DNA of 64,000 nt from Sulfitobacter brevis (GCF_900112755.1 NZ_FOMW01000009.1:62001-126000), one strand, 5' to 3'. Counted from the first letter of the stretch, positions 30,850-39,442 are shown. The notes: generated from the letters alone by a model not told the origin. Program-made: numbers and translations.

Positions 30850-31632
30850 CTACTCAATTACGTCATTAATTGGCGGCAGCTCGGTTTCGATGTCTGCCGC
30901 CGATGACGGCTCCGGCACCTCGATATATTCTTCTACTGGGGTCTCGACGGGCTCCGTGACTGGAACACTCTCGGGCAGGATTTCAGCAGCACTCGCAGGT
31001 ATCGCCTCGTCGCCGCTGCACATATAGACAGCTCCCCCCACAGCCACCACACTTACCGCCGCCGCACCCAGAACCGCTGGCGTCGACAGCGCTGTGACCG
31101 CCGTGCTGCTGGCAGTCCCAAGGCTGGCACTGACCGAGGAGGCGGTGCCTGACAGGATCATTGCGCCAGAGCCGTGTTTGATCGCGTTCAAACCGGCGGT
31201 ACGGGCGTTTTGCGCGATGGTCTGGGTCATCGAAGCCGCAATGCCGATGCCCTGATCCTTGGTGGTGTTGACCTTTTCACAGAATGTCGTCTTGCACAGG
31301 CCACGGAAGTTCCGCTCGCCGGGGACCAAAAAATAGCCGTAGTCAGCGGTTTCGGTCAGGCAGTAGCCGTTAATGTCATTGTCCGGGACCGTAGTAGCGA
31401 GGTAGTCGTAGAGCACGCCACTATTGCATGCCACCGGTGTACCCAATGTGCGGTTCCACGTCCGGTTCGGCCAGTTCAAAAGCTTTTCGCGGGTCTTGAC
31501 CTCTTCGGCGAAGGTCTGAAAATTCTCTGCTTCGACAACGATTTCGTCGCCGTTAACCAGCGCGCGGCATTGGTCTGCCTGCGCTTGCACGGCGATCACA
31601 GCAAAAGGGATGGAGAGGATAAGGCGCAACAT
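30850..31632 (-). CDS. Exported protein of unknown function with an acidic C-terminus
   Basis: A 260-residue protein with a signal peptide (MLRLILSIPFAVIAVQAQA), then a domain of about 100 residues with five cysteines (DQCRALV, VACNSG, NGYCLTE, GLCKTTFCEK) that may form disulfides. A helical Ala/Ser/Gly-rich middle includes one hydrophobic segment (AAAVSVVAVGGAVYMCSG, about residues 191-208), and the C-terminal 50 residues are rich in Glu and Pro. It would face the periplasm or be anchored by the late helix. I recognise no family. It is downstream of the DEAD-box helicase gene, with a hairpin between them. Confidence 0.72.
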   Translation of the reverse strand: MLRLILSIPFAVIAVQAQADQCRALVNGDEIVVEAENFQTFAEEVKTREKLLNWPNRTWNRTLGTPVACNSGVLYDYLATTVPDNDINGYCLTETADYGYFLVPGERNFRGLCKTTFCEKVNTTKDQGIGIAASMTQTIAQNARTAGLNAIKHGSGAMILSGTASSVSASLGTASSTAVTALSTPAVLGAAAVSVVAVGGAVYMCSGDEAIPASAAEILPESVPVTEPVETPVEEYIEVPEPSSAADIETELPPINDVIE

Positions 31633-31680
31633 CGGCAGCTCCGGTAAATGAGTACCGGCGAGAAATAGCCTGCCTGAAAT

Positions 31681-31721
31681 GCCAGCGCCACCACCGGTGT
31701 TTTTCCGGTGATGGCGCTGGC
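31681..31721 (-). terminator. Strong hairpin after the DEAD-box helicase gene
   Basis: Seventeen-base arms beginning GCCAGCGCCACCACCGG pair with one G:T position around a seven-base loop containing TTTTT. It lies 24 bases past the helicase stop on the minus strand. The tail after the stem is not T-rich, so it may protect the mRNA end as much as terminate. Confidence 0.55.
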
Positions 31722-31744
31722 TGGTTTGCGCTGATCAGCGAGGC

Positions 31745-33433
31745 TTAGCTGTCGCGTTCTTCAAAGCTGAGGCCAATGAAGTCGGGCAAATGGTCGCCCA
31801 AGCCCACAACCTGATTGCCACCGCGATCATTGTTGCGACGGTTACGGTTGTTGTCATTGCGGTTGTTGTCATTACGGCTGCGATTGCTGTCGTTACGGTT
31901 TCTGTCGTTACGCTCGCTCTCGTTACGATTGTTATCATTACGATGATTATCGTTGCGACTAGCATCGTTGCGGCTGTTTTCGTTGCGAGAACGGTTGTCG
32001 TTACTGTCGTTTTGGGTGCGGATGTCATCGGATTCAGCCGTGGAAGTTGGCGTATCTTTGGGCTCTGGCTGGGCTGCTTGGACAGGTGCTTCTGCAGGCT
32101 GCTCCGCCTCGCCGGATATGGCCTCGACCTTGCCGGCTTCGTCAGTTTTAGCGGCATCGGACTTCTTGGCAGAATCACTCGGTTTGCGTGACCGTGACCG
32201 GCTCCGCTTGGGCTTGTCGCTTGTACTTTCCGGCTTGGCGGACGCCTCGGTCTTGGCTTCGGCAGGCGCTTGGACAGCACCGGTCCCGAGCGGGTTTTCC
32301 AAACGCGGTATCTCGTTCTGGACCAGACGCTCGACATCGGCGAGGTTTTTTTCGTCGCGCGGTACGCAGATCATGATCGCGGTACCATCACGGCCCGCAC
32401 GGCCCGTGCGGCCGATCCGATGAACATAGTCTTCGGCATGGCTTGGCACGTCAAAGTTAAACACATGGCTGACCGCAGGCACATCAAGCCCGCGCGCCGC
32501 CACATCCGAGGCGACAAGGAAGCGCAAATCGCCGGCGCGGAAACCGTCAAGCGTGCGTGTTCGCTGGCTTTGATCCAAATCGCCATGGATTGGCGCCGCG
32601 TCATAGCCATGCTTTTTCAGTGACTTGGCGACCGTATCAACATCCATCTTGCGGTTACAGAAAATGATGGCGTTGGTGCATTTCGCGCCTTCGGCGTCGA
32701 TCAGCGCGCGCAGCAGTTGACGCTTTTCTGTCGCTTCGCGCTCTTTACGGGACGATTTGAACATGACCACACCTTGGGTGATGTTCTCGCTCGTGGTAGC
32801 CTGACGGGCCACTTCGATCCGCTCGGGGCTGCTGAGGAACGTATTGGTGATCCGCTCGATCTCAGGCGCCATAGTGGCGGAGAAAAACAGCGTCTGACGA
32901 GTGAAAGGGGTCAGGCCGAAAATCCGTTCGATATCGGGAATGAACCCCATGTCGAGCATCCGGTCGGCTTCGTCGACAACCATGATCTTCACGTCGTTAA
33001 GAATCAGTTTACCGCGTTCGAAATGGTCGAGCAGACGGCCTGGTGTGGCGATCAACACATCGACGCCCTTGTCGATCAACTTGTCTTGCTCGCCGAATGA
33101 CACGCCGCCGATCAGCAGGGCTTTCGTCAATTTGACGTGCTTGGCATAGGTCTCGAAATTTTCGGCAACCTGTGCGGCCAGTTCGCGTGTCGGGCACAAA
33201 ACCAGGCTGCGCGGCATGCGCGCACGGGCACGGCCACGGGCCAGCATTGTGATCATTGGCAGTGTAAAACTAGCGGTTTTGCCGGTGCCGGTCTGGGCAA
33301 TGCCCAATACATCCCGGCCTTCGAGGGCGGGTGGGATCGCACCGGCCTGAATGGGTGTCGGCGTCTCGTAGCCGGCTTCTTCGATGGCCCGCAGGACCTT
33401 TGGATTCAGGTTGAGATCAGAGAATTTTATCAT
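31745..33433 (-). CDS. DEAD-box RNA helicase with long Arg/Asn/Asp repeat tail
   Basis: A 562-residue RhlE/DeaD-type helicase. The motifs are all present: Q-motif (GYETPTPIQAGAIP), Walker A (AQTGTGKTASF), PTRELAAQV, DEAD (VVDEADRMLDMGF), SAT (FFSATMAP), and HRIGRTGRAGRDG. After residue about 380 the tail is disordered and charged, ending in about 70 residues of RND/NRN repeats followed by VVGLGDHLPDFIGL. It should unwind RNA in ribosome assembly or cold adaptation. I start it at ATG 33433 (MIKFSDLNLNP); a GTG at 33457 lies upstream inside a hairpin. Confidence 0.93.
   Translation of the reverse strand: MIKFSDLNLNPKVLRAIEEAGYETPTPIQAGAIPPALEGRDVLGIAQTGTGKTASFTLPMITMLARGRARARMPRSLVLCPTRELAAQVAENFETYAKHVKLTKALLIGGVSFGEQDKLIDKGVDVLIATPGRLLDHFERGKLILNDVKIMVVDEADRMLDMGFIPDIERIFGLTPFTRQTLFFSATMAPEIERITNTFLSSPERIEVARQATTSENITQGVVMFKSSRKEREATEKRQLLRALIDAEGAKCTNAIIFCNRKMDVDTVAKSLKKHGYDAAPIHGDLDQSQRTRTLDGFRAGDLRFLVASDVAARGLDVPAVSHVFNFDVPSHAEDYVHRIGRTGRAGRDGTAIMICVPRDEKNLADVERLVQNEIPRLENPLGTGAVQAPAEAKTEASAKPESTSDKPKRSRSRSRKPSDSAKKSDAAKTDEAGKVEAISGEAEQPAEAPVQAAQPEPKDTPTSTAESDDIRTQNDSNDNRSRNENSRNDASRNDNHRNDNNRNESERNDRNRNDSNRSRNDNNRNDNNRNRRNNDRGGNQVVGLGDHLPDFIGLSFEERDS
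31811..32029 (-). repeat. Degenerate tandem codon repeats in the helicase tail
   Basis: This stretch encodes about 73 residues built from short RND, NRND and NDNN units. At DNA level it is a run of related short repeats (variants of CGTTACGATTGTTATC). The units are diverged and in frame, so the stretch looks selected for amino-acid composition rather than recently expanded. Confidence 0.7.
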
Positions 33434-33435
33434 GT

Positions 33436-33457
33436 GTGTCCGAATAATTGCGGACAC
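33436..33457 (-). promoter_or_regulatory. Hairpin just upstream of the helicase start codon
   Basis: A perfect seven-base inverted repeat GTGTCCG/CGGACAC with an eight-base AT-rich loop ends two bases before the ATG at 33433, and no Shine-Dalgarno sequence lies between them. In the mRNA it would occupy the ribosome-loading zone, consistent with structure-dependent translation. Confidence 0.45.
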
Positions 33458-33576
33458 TCACTTGGCCCGCGTCAGCGTTCCATACCGGCCCGCATGGCCC
33501 AAGAGGCGGCGCAGGTGCCGCTGTATGTTGCGCAGGCCATAGCAAGTTGCGTAACGCTCGTCAAATCAATGCGCCG

Positions 33577-34521
33577 TCAGAGGCTTACGTGGGGGAAATG
33601 TGTGGACAATAGGCCATCCAGGTTGAGATTGGCTTGTCGCAGTAAACCATGTTCCGCAAGCTTGCCCCGCAAACGCGGCGTATCGGCGCAAACCTCGTCG
33701 AAAAAGGCTTTTAAACCACTTTCGGGATCTTGCGCCTCGATCTGTTGGAACAGATCGTGCATCGACATCCCGCCTTTGTCGCGCGGTTTGTTGGGGGCAA
33801 GCTCGGCGCGATAGGAACCTTGTGCGAGACGGTAGCGATAGGCAGCATGCCACTGGTCCCACGTCTTTGCGTGCATATGTGCCAGACCGATTCCCGCCTG
33901 TTGCTCTTCGGTCGGGATCATTGTTTCATTTTGAAACGCGTTGTGGATTTGCACGCGTACGCCCGCAAGGCCGGTGCGGACAAAAACCTTGCCGGCGAGA
34001 TGGCTGAGAAAACCGCCCTTCAGATGGGCGCCAAAGGTCGGGTAGATATCCTGCACGATGCGGTTTCGGTCAGGGCCGTTGGGCACAAAGGCCTTAAAGG
34101 CCGTGCCATCGCCCGACAGCGCCTCCATCGGGCGGATACGGGCGGCGAGGGTTTCAGACGTTAGCGTGCCAAGAATCTCCGCTACCGGCTCGGCGCTGAC
34201 CAGAAATTCGTCGGCATCCATATGGATGAGCCAGTCCACCTCGGCCTTGCGATTATAGGCATGTGTGGCGTTCATGGTCTGGCGCACCTGATGCTTTTTC
34301 GGGCGCCCATTGCCGACTTTATTCCACCACGCCGTGTCACAGGTTTGTACCCGTACTTTGGGGTGGGCTTTTAGCGCCTCAAAAGCCTGCGCGTTTTCCG
34401 CATCGAGATAGATATAGAGCCGCTGTGCGCCCGCCTCCAGATGGTAGGCGGCAAAACGCAGGATATCGGCGGCAGGGGCGAGGATGGTGGCGCTCAGCCC
34501 CCATGTGGTCAGGTTGGCCAT
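33577..34521 (-). CDS. Glycosyltransferase family 2/92-like protein
   Basis: A 314-residue cytoplasmic protein. The N-terminal nucleotide-sugar fold includes YHLEAGAQRLYIYLDAENAQ (about residues 26-45) and the metal-binding DxD motif in LIHMDADEFLVSAEP (about residues 97-111). This resembles the Glyco_tranf_2_4 type common in Rhodobacterales, which decorate surface polysaccharides. The acceptor is unknown. Its start overlaps the stop of the preceding gene by one base, so the two are likely made together. Confidence 0.83.
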   Translation of the reverse strand: MANLTTWGLSATILAPAADILRFAAYHLEAGAQRLYIYLDAENAQAFEALKAHPKVRVQTCDTAWWNKVGNGRPKKHQVRQTMNATHAYNRKAEVDWLIHMDADEFLVSAEPVAEILGTLTSETLAARIRPMEALSGDGTAFKAFVPNGPDRNRIVQDIYPTFGAHLKGGFLSHLAGKVFVRTGLAGVRVQIHNAFQNETMIPTEEQQAGIGLAHMHAKTWDQWHAAYRYRLAQGSYRAELAPNKPRDKGGMSMHDLFQQIEAQDPESGLKAFFDEVCADTPRLRGKLAEHGLLRQANLNLDGLLSTHFPHVSL

Positions 34522-35267
34522 CAGCCGTCTCCCTTCAGCTTGGCTTTTATCGCTTGGATGCGGGCAAAGATGCTGCGCTGGTCGCTCATCACCAGCCGGA
34601 GCATGGCAAAGCCCAGCGGACGGATGATGGCGTCACTTTCTGCCAGTTGCCACAGGCGGGCCAGGAGGATTTTATCCAGATCGCCGCCGCGAAAGCCGTA
34701 GGCGTCCATACCGAAGGGCAGGGGAAAAGTCTTGCGCTTGGCCATAGTGCGAAACGGCGAGCGCCCCGGTTGACCCGAACGGCGGCGCTCGCTGTCGTGC
34801 AGCTTGATCATATCAAACAGCACCGAAAGCCCCATGCCGAGCGCGCGCTGCGCACCCGTCTCTCCGCGGTCTGAAAAGGTCGTAGCTGTGGAAATCATCC
34901 AGCGCGGGGTTAGCAGCGGCACAAGCCGGTTGCCGTGGTCGCGCCAGATGCGGAAGAACAGCGCGTCGGCGCAGGGCGGCGGGTCATCGCGGCGCGAGAT
35001 TGCGATCAGCATGGCGTGAAGATGCAGGATTTTCGGCTGGCCCGCGAATTCGACCTGAAGCTCCAGCCATTTCCGCTGTGCCGAATAGCGCGGCGCATCT
35101 TCATAGTGTTGCGCGGGTGGCGGTGTTACCGCCTCGAACAACGCGGCAAGGTCGGTGTCTTCAAGGGGCAGGATATTATCCACCCCGTCAAACCGGCGCT
35201 GGCGCTTTTCCTGCCGCTTCAAAAGGCTGGCAAATCCGCCGGAGTAAAGGTTTTCACCTTCATCCAT
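34521..35267 (-). CDS. Protein of unknown function between prfC and a glycosyltransferase
   Basis: A 248-residue soluble protein with no signal peptide or membrane segment. It is rich in Arg and Leu, with notable stretches RKWLELQVEFAGQPKILHLH (about residues 69-88) and RDHGNRLVPLLTPRWMIS (about residues 112-129). The start ATG 35265-35267 (MDEGENLYSGGF) is preferred over an ATT upstream. It starts 12 bases after prfC and overlaps the glycosyltransferase start. I do not recognise it; the glycosyltransferase link suggests a surface-polysaccharide role. Confidence 0.68.
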   Translation of the reverse strand: MDEGENLYSGGFASLLKRQEKRQRRFDGVDNILPLEDTDLAALFEAVTPPPAQHYEDAPRYSAQRKWLELQVEFAGQPKILHLHAMLIAISRRDDPPPCADALFFRIWRDHGNRLVPLLTPRWMISTATTFSDRGETGAQRALGMGLSVLFDMIKLHDSERRRSGQPGRSPFRTMAKRKTFPLPFGMDAYGFRGGDLDKILLARLWQLAESDAIIRPLGFAMLRLVMSDQRSIFARIQAIKAKLKGDG

Positions 35268-35279
35268 CGAAGGGCCCAA

Positions 35280-36887
35280 TCACACCATCATTTCCTTGGT
35301 CGCGGTCAGGCGTATATCTGGATAGTCGCGGTCAACGCGGTCGATATCAAACTGCATACGGGTCAGGTACACAACGTCACCATCATGATCATGCGCGATG
35401 TGCTGTTTGTTCGCTTCGCTAAATTTATCAACGGCTTGGCGTGTGCCGTTCACCCAACGGGCCGAGCTGAATCGCGACTGCTCAAACCGGACAGGCAGCC
35501 CGTATTCAAGCTCGATCCGGCTGGCAAGGACCTCGAACTGCAATTGCCCCACAACGCCAACCACAAAACCTGATCCGATCGCCGGTTTAAAGACCTTGGC
35601 AGCGCCTTCTTCGGCAAACTGCATCAGCGCCTTTTCGAGGTGTTTGGCCTTCATTGGATCGCCCGCCCGAACGCCTTGCAACAGCTCCGGTGCAAAGGAC
35701 GGGATGCCGGTGACGCGCAGGACTTCACCTTCGGTCAAGGTATCGCCGATGCGCAACTGGCCGTGGTTGGGGATGCCGATAATGTCACCGGCCCAAGCTT
35801 CCTCGGCCAGTTCGCGGTCCGAGGCGAGGAACATTACCGGATTGGTGATCGCCATCGGTTTTTTGCTGCGTACATGGGTCATTTTCATGCCACGCAGGAA
35901 GTGCCCCGATGCAAGCCGAACAAAGGCCACGCGGTCGCGGTGCTTGGGGTCCATATTGGCCTGAACCTTGAACACAAACCCCGAAACCTTGGTTTCTTCT
36001 GGCAGGATCGAGCGCGGCTCGGCCGATTGAATCTGCGGCTCAGGCCCGTAGGTGGCGATGCCTTCCATCAGTTCTTTAACCCCGAAGGAGTTAATCGCGG
36101 AACCGAACCAGATCGGCGTTAGGGTACCTTCGTGCATCGCCTTGATATCCAGCGGCGGCAGCAATTCACGCGCCATCTCAAGGTCTTCGCGGAGTTTTTC
36201 CAAAAGCGCGGCGGGCACATGTTCGGCCAGTTTGGGGTCATCGAGACCGTTAATTTCAACGCTTGCCGACACGCGGTTACGGTCGGCGCGGTCCATCAAT
36301 TCAAGCCGGTCACGCAGAATGTCATAGCAGCCGATGAAGTCGCGACCTACGCCAATGGGCCAACTCGCAGGTGTCACGTCAATCGCGAGATTCTCTTGAA
36401 TTTCATCGATGATTTCAAAGACATCCCGGCTTTCGCGGTCCATTTTGTTACAGAAAGTCAGGATCGGCAGATCGCGCATCCGGCAAACTTCAAAAAGCTT
36501 TTGGGTCTGGCTTTCAACGCCCTTGGCACCGTCAATCACCATCACCGCCGCATCAACGGCCGTGAGCGTGCGGTAGGTATCCTCCGAGAAGTCCGAGTGG
36601 CCGGGGGTATCGACAAGATTGAAGCGGTAGGTCATGAAATCAAACGACATTGCCGAGGCCGAGACCGAAATTCCGCGGTCTTTTTCCATCGCCATAAAGT
36701 CTGAGCGCGTACGACGGGCTTCGCCCTTGGCGCGGACCTGTCCGGCCATCTGGATCGCCCCGCCAAACAGCAGGAATTTCTCGGTCAACGTGGTCTTACC
36801 CGCGTCAGGGTGAGAAATGATCGCAAAGGTGCGACGCCGGGCAATTTCCGGCGGCAGATCGGGGCGGTTTTTGGCTGTGTCCAACAT
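35280..36887 (-). CDS. prfC: Peptide chain release factor 3
   Basis: A 535-residue translational GTPase that recycles RF1/RF2 from terminated ribosomes. The G1 motif ISHPDAGKTTLTEKFLLFGG, the G3 motif DTPGHSDFSEDTYRTLTAVD and the G4 motif FCNKMDRESRD are present, and the domain order matches RF3. The open frame extends 12 codons further, but ATG 36887 (MLDTAKNRPDLPP) gives the family length. It heads the three-gene run with the unknown protein and glycosyltransferase. Confidence 0.95.
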   Translation of the reverse strand: MLDTAKNRPDLPPEIARRRTFAIISHPDAGKTTLTEKFLLFGGAIQMAGQVRAKGEARRTRSDFMAMEKDRGISVSASAMSFDFMTYRFNLVDTPGHSDFSEDTYRTLTAVDAAVMVIDGAKGVESQTQKLFEVCRMRDLPILTFCNKMDRESRDVFEIIDEIQENLAIDVTPASWPIGVGRDFIGCYDILRDRLELMDRADRNRVSASVEINGLDDPKLAEHVPAALLEKLREDLEMARELLPPLDIKAMHEGTLTPIWFGSAINSFGVKELMEGIATYGPEPQIQSAEPRSILPEETKVSGFVFKVQANMDPKHRDRVAFVRLASGHFLRGMKMTHVRSKKPMAITNPVMFLASDRELAEEAWAGDIIGIPNHGQLRIGDTLTEGEVLRVTGIPSFAPELLQGVRAGDPMKAKHLEKALMQFAEEGAAKVFKPAIGSGFVVGVVGQLQFEVLASRIELEYGLPVRFEQSRFSSARWVNGTRQAVDKFSEANKQHIAHDHDGDVVYLTRMQFDIDRVDRDYPDIRLTATKEMMV

Positions 36888-37023
36888 CGTTTGGCGTATA
36901 TCCGCGGTGCGCAACCTGCGCAAGCGCGGCGCCTTCTGCGGCTTGGATTAAAAAGCAATCCTTCCCCGGTGGCCGAATTTAATGTATTGTGAACGTATCA
37001 TGAACATTATGGGGAGATTAAAA

Positions 37024-37389
37024 ATGGAAATCAAGCAATTGGCGCAAGAATTGGTGGCTGGCTGTCGCGAGGGCCGGACGATTGCCAATCTGGACAAGCT
37101 CTACAAGTCCGACGCAGTGTCGGTTGAGGCGGCGGATATGGGTCAAGGGAGAGAGACCAAGGGCCTTGAAGGGATCAAGGGCAAGCATGAGTGGTGGGAG
37201 AGCGAGATGGAAGTCACCGGTGGAAACATCAGCGACCCGATGTTGCATGGCGATGATCGTTTTGCCGTGATTTTTGAGATGCAGGGCAAGGAAAAGCAGA
37301 GCGGCAAGGCATTCGATATGAAAGAAGTCGCGATTTACCATGTCAGCGATGGCAAGATTGCGCGTGAGGAGTTCTTCTACACCACTTAG
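37024..37389 (+). CDS. SnoaL/NTF2-like protein
   Basis: A 121-residue protein with the cone-shaped NTF2-like pattern: helical N-terminus (MEIKQLAQELVAGCREGR), then LDKLYKSDAVSVEAA, and beta-strands near the end such as FAVIFEMQGKEKQSGKAFDM and EVAIYHVSDGKIAREEFFYT. Such folds act as small isomerases, hydrolases or ligand-binding modules. The start ATG 37024 has GGGGAG seven bases upstream; an in-frame ATG further up has none. It is monocistronic and divergent from prfC. Confidence 0.82.
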   Translation: MEIKQLAQELVAGCREGRTIANLDKLYKSDAVSVEAADMGQGRETKGLEGIKGKHEWWESEMEVTGGNISDPMLHGDDRFAVIFEMQGKEKQSGKAFDMKEVAIYHVSDGKIAREEFFYTT

Positions 37390-37423
37390 TGGCGGCAAAT
37401 AGGCGCGACGTTGGCGTGGCGCG

Positions 37424-38437
37424 CTAGCGCCCGCTGGCCTTGCGCAACAGTTCAGCAGCGTCGGGGCGTTTTAGCAACGCCTCGCTCACGTCCAGCCCGG
37501 CGTGGGGTAGGTCGGAATGGCCGGGCACGATGTCGCCCATGGCGGCTGAGAGATCGGCTGGCAAGATGGTGCGCGTGCGGGTGTCAATCAGCATCGATTC
37601 TGCCGCGATCCCTTCGGCATAAATAATCTGGTGACTGTCAAACAACAGCTGGAAATAATCGACAAAGCCGCCATCTTGCACCAACACGGTCTCCCCATTG
37701 ACCAAATGCCGCGCCTTGATCAGCAATTCTGCGCGCCCCGCGCCAACCTCGTCGGTGCGTTGGTAGACGAAAAGGCGGTGGTCAGGGCTGACGATCAGGT
37801 CATGCTCGTTATTCAACGTGCCCGCGCGGATGCAGATCGGCGCAAACTCACCAACCGCGCGCACCGTGCTTTGGCCGATCCAGCGTACCTGCTGTACCCC
37901 GTCGTCGCGGGTCAGGATCTTGTCGCCAACATTGAGGTTTTCAATGAGGCGCTGCTCACCGGTGGCCAGCGTAATGTGGGTGCCGCGCGTAAAGGAAACG
38001 CAGGCTACCTGTCCGAATTTTTGCGATGCTGTCTTTATATCAATTCCGACAAGCCGATGTTCAACCCGTGCTGCAAGAGTGGATAGCGGCAGCAGATAAA
38101 CGTCCGAGACGTTTTGCTCGTCATCTACTTCGACCAGAAGCAAAGCCTCATTTAAATGCCCGTTCGGCGACATGAACATCAACGCTGAATCAAGATAAAC
38201 TTCGGCACCCGGCGTGCCTGCGCCGGTGGCTTCACCAAGCCGGAAATGTGTGGCACTGAGCGGTAATAGCGACAGCCGCAAAGGTGCGGCATCAGGGCTG
38301 ATCTCATAAACATCATCCAACAAAAGCTCGGCCGCAAACGACAAGGTGTCGCCCATATTTGCGCCATCCGTCGCCACGATATCAGTGGCGCGAAAAACAG
38401 GAACGCTTTGCGCGGAGGCGGGGCGGGAACGGGCCAT
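37424..38437 (-). CDS. Hint-domain (Hedgehog/intein) protein
   Basis: A 337-residue protein. An N-terminal beta-rich part (about residues 1-150) precedes a Hint domain that starts CVSFTRGTHITLATGEQRLI (about residue 151), continues LNVGDKILTRDDGVQQVRWI, and contains the HxxH-type block SPDHRLFVYQ. The catalytic N-terminal cysteine of the Hint fold is present. Many Rhodobacterales exported or cell-surface proteins carry such Hint domains, which may autoprocess. There is no clear signal peptide. It is convergent with the NTF2-like gene. Confidence 0.85.
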   Translation of the reverse strand: MARSRPASAQSVPVFRATDIVATDGANMGDTLSFAAELLLDDVYEISPDAAPLRLSLLPLSATHFRLGEATGAGTPGAEVYLDSALMFMSPNGHLNEALLLVEVDDEQNVSDVYLLPLSTLAARVEHRLVGIDIKTASQKFGQVACVSFTRGTHITLATGEQRLIENLNVGDKILTRDDGVQQVRWIGQSTVRAVGEFAPICIRAGTLNNEHDLIVSPDHRLFVYQRTDEVGAGRAELLIKARHLVNGETVLVQDGGFVDYFQLLFDSHQIIYAEGIAAESMLIDTRTRTILPADLSAAMGDIVPGHSDLPHAGLDVSEALLKRPDAAELLRKASGR

Positions 38438-38581
38438 GGAAAACCTTTGGACGGGGGTTAGAGCTTATGCCCAAGAGATAGTTCGGAATTGTGACAATGC
38501 TTGGACAACCTTCGGGTGTTTTGCTGGCGTCCGGCGTCTTTGCTGTTAGGACTTAGGAAAGTTTAACAAAGGAATCGTATC

Positions 38582-39361
38582 ATGGATTTGGGAATCAAAG
38601 GCAAACGCGCATTGGTGTGTGCGTCTTCAAAGGGCCTCGGGCTTGGTTGCGCCGAGGCATTGGCGGCAGCAGGCGTGTCGCTGGTAATGAACGCACGTGG
38701 TGCTGAAGCGCTGGAAGCTGCTGCTGAGCGGATCCGTCAGGAGCATGGTGTTGAAGTTGTAACCGTCGCCGTTGATGTGACCACCCCAGAGGGCCAGCAG
38801 CAGTTGATCGCGGCAGCGGGCGAAGTCGATATTCTGGTCAACAACGCCGGTGGCCCGCCTCCTGGCATGTGGCATGATTGGGAGCGTGAAGATTTCATCA
38901 AAGCACTGGACGCCAATATGCTGACGCCGATTGCGCTAATCAAAGCGTTGGTGCCCGGCATGATGGATCGTGGTTGGGGCAGGGTCGTGAACATCACCTC
39001 CCAGTCCGTGCGCGCGCCGATTGGCGTGTTGGGGCTCTCGAACGCTGCCCGCACCGGATTGACTGGTTATGTGGCTGGCACGGCCCGGCAGGTTGCCGAT
39101 AAAGGTGTTACAATCAATAACTTGCTGCCCGGAATTCATGCGACCGATCGGGCCGATAGCCTTGATCAGGGTGTGGTGAAAGCCAAGGGCATCACTATGG
39201 ATGAAGCCCGCAGCCAGCGTGCCGCGGGCATTCCGGCAGGGCGGTATGGCACGCGGCAGGAGTTTGGCGCGGCTTGCGCGTTTTTCTGTTCGCAGCACGC
39301 CGGATTTATCGTCGGGCAAAACCTATTGTTGGACGGTGGCGGCACCAATCTGACCATGTAG
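38582..39361 (+). CDS. SDR-family protein with non-canonical active site
   Basis: A 259-residue Rossmann protein resembling 3-oxoacyl-ACP reductases. The nucleotide loop reads CASSKGLGLGCAEALAAAG rather than the canonical TGxxxGxG, and NNAGGPPPG is present. The active-site region is VNITSQSVRAPIGVLGLSNA, then ARTGLTGYV: where YxxxK is expected the sequence has L and A, so the catalytic tyrosine and lysine appear missing. This matches an SDR-like subgroup that lacks the tetrad. AAAGGA lies eight bases before the ATG. A strong hairpin follows the gene. Confidence 0.85.
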   Translation: MDLGIKGKRALVCASSKGLGLGCAEALAAAGVSLVMNARGAEALEAAAERIRQEHGVEVVTVAVDVTTPEGQQQLIAAAGEVDILVNNAGGPPPGMWHDWEREDFIKALDANMLTPIALIKALVPGMMDRGWGRVVNITSQSVRAPIGVLGLSNAARTGLTGYVAGTARQVADKGVTINNLLPGIHATDRADSLDQGVVKAKGITMDEARSQRAAGIPAGRYGTRQEFGAACAFFCSQHAGFIVGQNLLLDGGGTNLTM

Positions 39362-39411
39362 GAGCGTTGGCTTTCGGGCCAATTGTATTCTAGCGACCAA
39401 GTGCGATGGAC

Positions 39412-39442
39412 AGCGTTGGCGGCAGACCATGCCGCCAACGCT
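39412..39442 (+). terminator. Hairpin after the SDR gene
   Basis: Perfect 13-base arms AGCGTTGGCGGCA/TGCCGCCAACGCT with a five-base loop, 50 bases after the SDR stop. There is no strong T-tract, but a stem this long is a likely transcription stop and isolates the SDR gene from the symporter. Confidence 0.6.

Noticed and set aside
31811..32029. The helicase tail repeats as a phase-variable tract
   Set aside because: Units are diverged, in frame, and lack long perfect runs, so slipped-strand switching is unlikely.
31790..32191. A plus-strand frame of hydrophobic repeats (VVIAVVVITAAIAVV) opposite the helicase tail
   Set aside because: The hydrophobic pattern is simply the reverse complement of Arg/Asn/Asp codons. 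No start signal or family supports it.
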